Source: Plantago elongata (taxonomy: Eukaryota > Streptophyta > Magnoliopsida > Lamiales > Plantaginaceae). From it: a stretch of DNA of 64,000 nucleotides. Under the pieces are notes generated by a model. The model ran no database searches. It was not told where the DNA came from and saw only the letters and a program-made list of their open reading frames with translations. The stretch spans positions 39,618 through 103,617 of the forward strand of contig JAYMSP010000046.1 in assembly GCA_036897095.1 (NCBI GenBank), in the 5' to 3' direction. Positions 62,401-64,000 of the stretch are shown in pieces (position 1 is the stretch's first letter; every line of letters begins with the position of its first letter). The position numbers were made by a program, and so were the translations under genes.

Positions 62401-62685
62401 ATCTATTGCCTACTTCTTACCAAGATATGATCGTGAGAGTTTACTCCAAGAAACCTGACCTGGTCAGCTACAAAGCAGTAATTCCATCATTTAATGTCTA
62501 ATTCAAGTTTTATGTAAGTGTATGTATGAATTATGTTCTTGCGAACATTGATACAGGTTGGACCAGTTTCTGAAGCCTTTGAAAATTTCCAAATGAAGAC
62601 CTATGGAAAGAAGACTCAAGTCCATTCAACTCCTGAAAAGAAAAGGAAGCGCCCTACTCATAACCTGTTTAGCTCGCTTTCTTAG
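56419..62685 (+). CDS. VEN4: HD-domain dNTP triphosphohydrolase, SAMHD1/VENOSA4 orthologue
   Basis: Nineteen GT-AG exons encode 480 residues: 56419-56544, 57763-57800, 57919-57941, 58547-58653, 58732-58783, 58868-58952, 59649-59739, 60344-60379, 60480-60547, 60681-60743, 61184-61239, 61322-61395, 61479-61571, 61668-61769, 61865-61945, 62025-62116, 62237-62252, 62352-62462, 62557-62685. All phases close. Family role: it cleaves dNTPs to deoxynucleoside and triphosphate, balancing nuclear and plastid dNTP pools; Arabidopsis VEN4 mutants have pale, reticulate leaves. Metal-binding HD residues are present: His in FEHSVGVYW, His-Asp in [12 protein letters not shown], and Asp in [19 protein letters not shown] matches the SAMHD1 active-site His. 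No SAM domain precedes the HD domain, as in other plant members. The C-terminus is basic (KKRKRPTHN), a possible nuclear signal. The promoter is shortened to 250 bp by the Harbinger element. Confidence 0.93.
59871..60106 (+). repeat. tandem duplication of about 105 bp in VEN4 intron 7
   Basis: 59871-59977 and 60004-60106 share caaaatggacat, tagtgtc(c/t)cc, aagacagat, cctacat, ttca, attcataatcctgtgctttga, in the same order with small indels. Confidence 0.8.
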
Positions 62686-63623
62686 ACCATTATCTTGCAT
62701 AAAAATGACCTTTTGAAGAGCCATGTAGATAAACTGTGATTAATCAATGTGTACACTCCACATGCATGCAAACCTCATCTCATGTGCCTGCGAGCAAAGT
62801 TGCTTTGTAGCTACACTTAAAATAGTGTCATTAATTAATATTCATGCTAATGTGCGTGCATGGTCTACCGCTTTGTTAACCAAAATGAAATGGTTGCAGT
62901 ATAGTTGCACTACTTACGGACAGTATCATTTACAGTTCCACTATTGACGTAATTCTGGCTAAACAAAATGAAATTCAATGAATGTCCCCTTCATCTTTTA
63001 TGGAGCTTATAAGCTCCATGCTGTCTTTATATTATGCAAAACCATGCAAAATACTTTGATCAAGTAATATCTGTTTCCGAGTACGTTGAACACTACAATC
63101 ATATCAAGCAGGGAGAATTCCAAAAATCCAAGAAGTCAGATTAGAGGCACCGAAGCCTTTCTGTGATGTAAACAGAGAGGAAGAAAGAAAAATTGTAGAG
63201 CTAAAGTTCAAAGGTCTCCTTTCAATCCTGTGCAAGTGAAGTATCCATCACCTTGAAAATAATTACGAAGAGTCAAAAACAAGCTCACTTAAGGAGCATT
63301 GGAAAAAAAAAGTGATTGCCAAATGCCAACAGTTGTTGACAATATAACGAGATGCTGCAGCTACTGGAAGTTGACATTAAAACGAGATGCTTCAGCTACT
63401 GGAAAACTTCAAGTTCTAGATCTTCTCAGTGGGTTAGGTTACTAGGTAATTCTCAGTGGGTTAGGTTACTAGGTAAGAATCTCCATGTACAAAAGGTCAT
63501 CCATAATTACTCGGTGGTGAATCTCTACAAAAGAGAGGCCAAGTCCAGGGTGTTGGCTGGGTTGGAGATTATATCAGAAACAATTTACAGTGATTTTCAA
63601 CAAGCGAGTTCATACACAGCAGG
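62686..63623. other. convergent intergenic region between VEN4 and the SUMO protease
   Basis: Holds both 3' UTRs. It contains two tandem duplications (63346-63403 and 63423-63476). No coding frame is supported. Confidence 0.5.
63346..63476. repeat. two adjacent small tandem duplications
   Basis: aacgagatgctgcagctactgga (63346) is repeated with one change at 63381. A 27-bp unit starting ttctcagtgggttagg is perfectly repeated head to tail at 63423-63449 and 63450-63476, which indicates a recent event. Confidence 0.85.
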
Positions 63624-63949
63624 TCAGGGATCCACGTCAACAATAACTCTATTTGCAATTTTGAACTGTTCTGTTAGTAATTCTTTAACTTCAATTCTCA
63701 ACTTGGAGGCTTCTTCCGCTCTGAACCATCTCCTGCCAAACTGATTATGAATTGTGTCAGGGGTGAAGCGATAAGCAAGAAAAAGGAGAAACTGAGGAGA
63801 TGGAAACACTGTGAAAGTCACTATAAAAGTGGCATAAACACCTTATCCAAGTCCTCCTCCTTTAACCTTTCAGGAGCCTCATCAATGAAACGTTTCATGA
63901 AGAAGAGCACAAAAAGGCCACAATCATATTCATTTGTTTGCTGCGGTAC
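63624..63949 (-). CDS. SUMO protease, ULP1/OTS class, last two exons (gene continues right)
   Basis: Minus strand, join(63842..63949, 63624..63740), 74 codons of the C-terminus. The first visible exon begins after tctag and reads VPQQTNEYDCGLFVLFFM: the Gln of the oxyanion hole and the catalytic Cys of C48 proteases. The second (FGRRWFRAEEASKLRIEV, ending IVDVDP) follows a plausible intron of 101 bases (donor aag|gtgttt, acceptor atcag|tttgg). The residues around the Cys and the WFR-EEAS-LRI tail fit the OTS/ULP1C-ULP1D branch, which removes SUMO from nuclear proteins and trims SUMO precursors. The His and Asp of the triad should lie beyond the window. Some plant transposons also carry ULP domains, but the intron and intact frame favour the host gene. 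Confidence 0.85.
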
Positions 63950-63975
63950 CTAGATAAAAGAAGCAGCTCAGGGAC

Positions 63976-64000
63976 ATATATATATATATATATATATATA
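63976..64000. repeat. (TA)n microsatellite at the window edge
   Basis: About 12 TA units running off the right edge, in the presumed intron upstream of the visible SUMO-protease exon. Confidence 0.9.

Noticed and set aside
1-64000. A biosynthetic gene cluster or defence system
   Set aside because: The intact genes belong to unrelated pathways and the decayed ones (NLR, dirigent, NPF) do not form a known cluster.

Overview
The window is nuclear DNA from a flowering plant, most likely an asterid eudicot. Genes are interrupted by many GT-AG introns, intergenic DNA is AT-rich, and there are plant-specific families (SPARK receptor kinase, dirigent protein, BURP-domain PG1-beta, NPF transporter, Rx-type NLR) together with copia, Harbinger, Stowaway, SINE and TRIM elements. 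The NLR pseudogene start resembles Lamiales/Solanales R1-like genes, so Lamiales is a guess rather than a demonstrated fact. There is no sign of an operon, bacterial insert or CRISPR.

Layout: 0.6-3.3 kb, a seven-exon SPARK receptor-like kinase on the minus strand, divergent from an intact ENT nucleoside transporter (4.8-7.2 kb). 8.4-15.3 kb is a graveyard: an NLR remnant, a Stowaway MITE, a dirigent pseudogene with two in-frame stops, and a 3.48-kb PIF/Harbinger element (11791-15273, TTA target duplication) whose transposase has lost its catalytic Glu. 19.2-21.3 kb holds a ZIP metal transporter and 23.8-27.0 kb a six-exon cyclin T. 30.2-33.6 kb is a BURP-domain polygalacturonase beta subunit (minus strand). 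34-38 kb holds two related Tourist-like MITEs and a probable TRIM retroelement. 39.3-44.6 kb is a complete but decayed Ty1/copia element with two LTRs. 44.6-50.4 kb is gene-poor. 50.4-52.7 kb is an NPF (NRT1/PTR) transporter pseudogene. 53.6-56.2 kb is a second Harbinger element (TAA duplication) ending about 250 bp before the start codon of a 19-exon SAMHD1/VENOSA4-type dNTPase gene (56.4-62.7 kb). The last 0.4 kb carries the 3' end of a SUMO protease (ULP1/OTS class) on the minus strand, converging on the dNTPase gene.

Six protein-coding genes look intact within the window: RLK, ENT, ZIP, cyclin T, PG1-beta and the dNTPase. The SUMO protease is intact as far as it can be seen. They do not form a pathway; they are ordinary housekeeping, transport and cell-wall genes. 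ENT (nucleoside import) and VEN4 (dNTP breakdown) both touch nucleotide metabolism, but they lie about 50 kb apart and nothing in the sequence links them. I found no convincing new biological system. The most unusual material is the pair of Harbinger elements placed in gene promoters, the tandem duplication that copied a splice donor in the ENT gene, the miniature retroelement, and several decayed genes. All exon boundaries were set by eye from GT-AG sites, reading phase and family similarity; no alignments were run.
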